A stretch of 64,000 bases of DNA, from the NCBI RefSeq assembly GCF_001513745.1, contig NZ_CP013382.1, positions 1,860,001 to 1,924,000 of the forward strand. The letters run 5' to 3'. The stretch comes from Burkholderia humptydooensis (lineage in GTDB: Bacteria > Pseudomonadota > Gammaproteobacteria > Burkholderiales > Burkholderiaceae). The translations under genes and the position numbers were made by a program. The notes beneath the pieces are model-generated. The model saw only the letters and a program-made list of their open reading frames with translations. It searched no databases and was not told where the DNA came from. Below are positions 61,969-64,000 of the stretch, in pieces. Positions within the stretch are counted from its first letter, which is position 1; every line of letters starts with the position of its first letter.

Positions 61969-62202
61969 TTTTCGAAACGGCGGCAATCCTAAACTCGAAT
62001 CGTCGATATCGATCGATGCGAGAAACGATTAGCTGGCATCGCGACGCATTCCATAAATTCGAAATAATTCCGAAAGGAACAAGAACCACCACAACGAATA
62101 TCGGTAAACAACACCGGCTTCAATGCAAGACAAAAAGAGCGGTCACTGAGCAAAGAACCGATCGGCACAGGCCCGAACGATCGACAACAAAGGGGAGGCG
62201 GT

Positions 62203-62460
62203 ATGTTCAATCGTATCCGCCGCGGTTTCACCGCAATGCTTGCATAGCCGTAGATGTCTGTCGCCGCGCTCGCCGGCTGGCCCGCCGGCTCCGCGCACGC
62301 GAGGACGGCGCACGGCTCGCCGCGCAGCTCTGCGCCGCTTGCCACGGCCCGCACGGCCGCAGCGAATCGCCGATGTTTCCGCGGCTCAACGCGCAAACGA
62401 ACGAATATCTGACCGCGCAGTTGAAGGGCTTTCGCGAGCACGCGCGCGAATCAGCGAATC
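62203..62460 (+). pseudogene. Class I cytochrome c gene, ruined
   Basis: A GGGGAGG ribosome site (62192-62198) precedes ATG 62203, which begins a signal peptide MFNRIRRGFTAMLA. Two TAG stops follow, then the signal continues in frame (MSVAALAGWPAGSAHA). A shift of frame near 62300 leads to the haem site LCAACHGPHGRSESPMFPRLNAQTNEYL and QLKGFREHAR. The coding likeness ends at the 8-bp tandem repeat at 62446. So there are two nonsense codons, one frameshift and loss of the C-terminal half, including the axial Met region. Confidence 0.8.
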
Positions 62461-62509
62461 AGCGAATCAGCGAATCAGCGATTCAGCGATTCAGCGATTC
62501 AGCGATTCA
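62446..62509. repeat. 8 x 8-bp tandem repeat (VNTR)
   Basis: Four copies of GCGAATCA (62446-62477) are followed by four of GCGATTCA (62478-62509) without interruption. The unit is not a multiple of three. The right end contains the last codons and stop (62499-62501) of the mreB-like gene. Such 8-mers are typical slip-prone typing loci in this bacterial group. Confidence 0.9.
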
Positions 62510-63563
62510 GGCCGAAATCGCCCGCGTCTTCGTCGCCGGCGTCGAACCCGCCCCGCCCCATCGCCTCGCCGGCGCCGCGCACCGCGCAGGTGAGCGGATC
62601 GTCGGCGACCCGCGCGGCGAGCCCAGTCTCGTCGCGCAGCCGCTTGCCGAGATTCGCGAGCAGCGCGCCGCCGCCCGTCAGCACGATCCCGCGATCCGCG
62701 ATGTCGGTGATCAGCTCGGGCGGCGCGTTCTCGAGCGCGCTCTTCACCGCGCTCACCACCTGGTTCAGCGGCGCGGCGAGCGCATCCGCGATGTCGTGAT
62801 TGCTGAGCTCGATGGTTCGCGGCAGGCCGTCCGCGACGCTGCGCCCGACCGCGTGGATCGATTCGCGCGGCACCCGGCGGCTCGCGGTGCCGATCGCCTT
62901 CTTCACGTGTTCGGCCGTGTGCTCGCCGAGCAGCACGCCGTACAGGCTCCGGACGTGATTGACGATCGCCGCGTCGAACTGGTCGCCGCCGACGCGAATC
63001 GCCTCGCGATAGACGATGCCGCCGAGCGCGATCACCGCGACCTCGGTCGTGCCGCCGCCGATGTCGACGACCATCGATCCGACCGCCTCCGATACCGGCA
63101 GCCCCGCGCCGAGCGCGGCCGCGAGCGGCTCGCTGATCAGGCTGACCCGCGACGCGCCCGCCGCGAGCGCCGCTTCGCGGATCGCGCGCTGCTCGACCGC
63201 CGTCGCGTTCGACGGCACGCAGATCGTGAACTCGACGCGCCTGCCGAACAGCGAGCGCGCATGTGACATGCCGACGAACTGCCGCATCATCTGCTCGGCC
63301 GCGTGATAGTTCGCGACGACGCCGTGCCTGAGCGGCCTGACGGCTTCCAGATGCTCGGGCGAGCGGCCGAGGAGCGCCTTCGCCTGCTCGCCGACCGCCT
63401 CGACGCGCGCCCTGTCGGCCGGGCCGCCCCGTTTGCGGAAGCAGACGACCGACGGCTGATTCAGCACGACGCCGCGATCGCGGACGTAGATCAGCGTGCT
63501 CGCGGTGCCGGGATCGACCGCGACATTGTGCGCAAAGAACCTTCCGAGAAAGGGTGCCGCCAT
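62499..63563 (-). CDS. MreB-like actin homologue (orphan paralogue)
   Basis: Protein of 354 residues with actin-fold ATP-binding motifs: VDPGTASTLIYVRDRGVVLNQPSVV (phosphate 1), SMVVDIGGGTTEVAVIALGG (phosphate 2) and ITDIADRGIVLTGGGALLANLGKRL (adenosine). MreB forms filaments that guide cell-wall growth in rods. This copy lacks the mreC/mreD neighbours of the main rod-shape locus and differs at many positions, so it is a secondary paralogue. The last codons and stop come from the VNTR. The start MAAPFLGRFFAHN is a normal length for the family. Confidence 0.85.
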   Translation of the reverse strand: MAAPFLGRFFAHNVAVDPGTASTLIYVRDRGVVLNQPSVVCFRKRGGPADRARVEAVGEQAKALLGRSPEHLEAVRPLRHGVVANYHAAEQMMRQFVGMSHARSLFGRRVEFTICVPSNATAVEQRAIREAALAAGASRVSLISEPLAAALGAGLPVSEAVGSMVVDIGGGTTEVAVIALGGIVYREAIRVGGDQFDAAIVNHVRSLYGVLLGEHTAEHVKKAIGTASRRVPRESIHAVGRSVADGLPRTIELSNHDIADALAAPLNQVVSAVKSALENAPPELITDIADRGIVLTGGGALLANLGKRLRDETGLAARVADDPLTCAVRGAGEAMGRGGFDAGDEDAGDFGLNR

Positions 63564-63778
63564 CGTGAAGCCTCTATTGAATCAGGTGGAAGGATTCTGT
63601 GGATGCGCCTGCGGCCGCCCCCGGGGCCGATCGCCGGCGACGAGCGCAATCCACTCAGTCGCTTAGCGGCAGGATGCCTGAATACTTTAGGAGATTTCAT
63701 GAATTTTCTATAGCGCGGCAGGCCGCCGTACGCGCGCGCGGCCCGCGCGAACCGCGGCGACGCGTGGTCGCGCCCCGA

Positions 63779-63803
63779 CAAAAGCGGTACTCTCTCGCTT
63801 TTG
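63779..63803. promoter_or_regulatory. CAAAAGCG/CGCTTTTG inverted repeat before the last gene
   Basis: Perfect 8-base arms (63779-63786, 63796-63803) around a 9-base centre, 57 bases before the start at 63860, within the 296-base divergent gap 63564-63859. It may be an operator or leader hairpin. Confidence 0.4.
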
Positions 63804-63859
63804 CCGATTCCGCATCGGCGCTCCCGACCGTTCAGTCCGACCACACCCAAGCAACGATA

Positions 63860-64000
63860 ATGACGGCGCTCGCCTCTTCCGCCCGTCCGGGCCTTCGTGT
63901 TCCCGGCCTCGTGGCCGCCCTCCTGTTCGTCTGCGCCGCGACGGGTGCCTCGGCGGCCGCGCCCGTCGCGGCCGTCGCGCCCGTCGCGCCCGCCGCGCCC
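63860..64000 (+). CDS. Exported protein, N-terminal part (cut by window end)
   Basis: Forty-seven codons are visible and open to the end. A signal peptide is clear: Arg-containing start, hydrophobic VPGLVAALLFVCAATGASAAAP, with a likely cut after ASA. The mature part begins as an Ala/Pro/Val repeat (PVAAVAPVAPAAP), usual for a flexible envelope linker. The function cannot be stated. It is divergent from the mreB-like gene, with 296 bases between starts. Confidence 0.6.
   Translation, partial: MTALASSARPGLRVPGLVAALLFVCAATGASAAAPVAAVAPVAPAAP

Noticed and set aside
62446..62509. A CRISPR array
   Set aside because: The units are 8 bp and contiguous without spacers, and no cas genes are present.

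Overview
The window is about 68% GC, densely coded, and reads as a beta-proteobacterium of the Burkholderia pseudomallei/thailandensis group, most likely a secondary chromosome. The reasons are the codon bias, a Burkholderia-type general porin, the accessory catabolic content, many two-component systems, and an 8-bp variable tandem repeat of the sort used for typing that group. The assignment rests on recognising protein families, not on a database search.

Layout. 1-241: tail of a MOSC protein. 362-7824: a TctE/TctD-like sensor-regulator pair facing an AfuA/FbpA-like ABC importer (binding protein, fused permease, ATPase) followed by a porin; this looks like one signal-controlled uptake unit. 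7974-14534: the meta-cleavage pathway for homoprotocatechuate (hpaG1-G2-E-D-F-H-I) with the divergent MarR repressor gene hpaR; the hydroxylase genes hpaBC are absent. 14574-18198: an extended short-chain dehydrogenase and an RstA/RstB-like two-component system. 18367-22270: an FMN monooxygenase plus two tandem SfnB/DszC-like oxidoreductases, probably organosulfur scavenging. 22666-27817: small proteins, then an AraC regulator divergent from a two-subunit molybdenum hydroxylase, with tandem 21-bp-period repeats between them. 28137-32922: a lone winged-helix protein, an asparagine-synthase-like amidotransferase, and two divergent LuxR-type regulators that align with the acyl-homoserine-lactone receptor fold but have no luxI nearby. 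33209-36675: trehalase and an MFS exporter.

36804-39099 is a mobile-element patch. It holds an intact ISL3-family element with a perfect 8-bp target duplication, placed in the T-tract of a terminator-like hairpin, and an internally deleted ISAs1-family element with intact 17-bp ends. 39181-52753: housekeeping and accessory genes (YcaQ-like protein, acetyltransferase, secreted beta-propeller, NnrU, TfoX-like, M20 peptidase, GlxA-like regulator, rhodanese, RpiR regulator) and a QseB/QseC-like pair. 52821-55469 carries three diverged copies of an 80-bp intergenic repeat with DnaA-box-like ends. 55869-59652: a glycogen-debranching-type glycosidase, an HD hydrolase and an XRE regulator.

59808-62509 shows gene decay: an autotransporter stub, two small membrane-protein genes, two FNR-like boxes, and a cytochrome c gene broken by stops, a frameshift and truncation, running into an 8 x 8-bp repeat. 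That repeat supplies the stop codon of an orphan mreB paralogue (62499-63563). The window ends in the start of an exported protein. I saw no rRNA, tRNA, CRISPR array or prophage.
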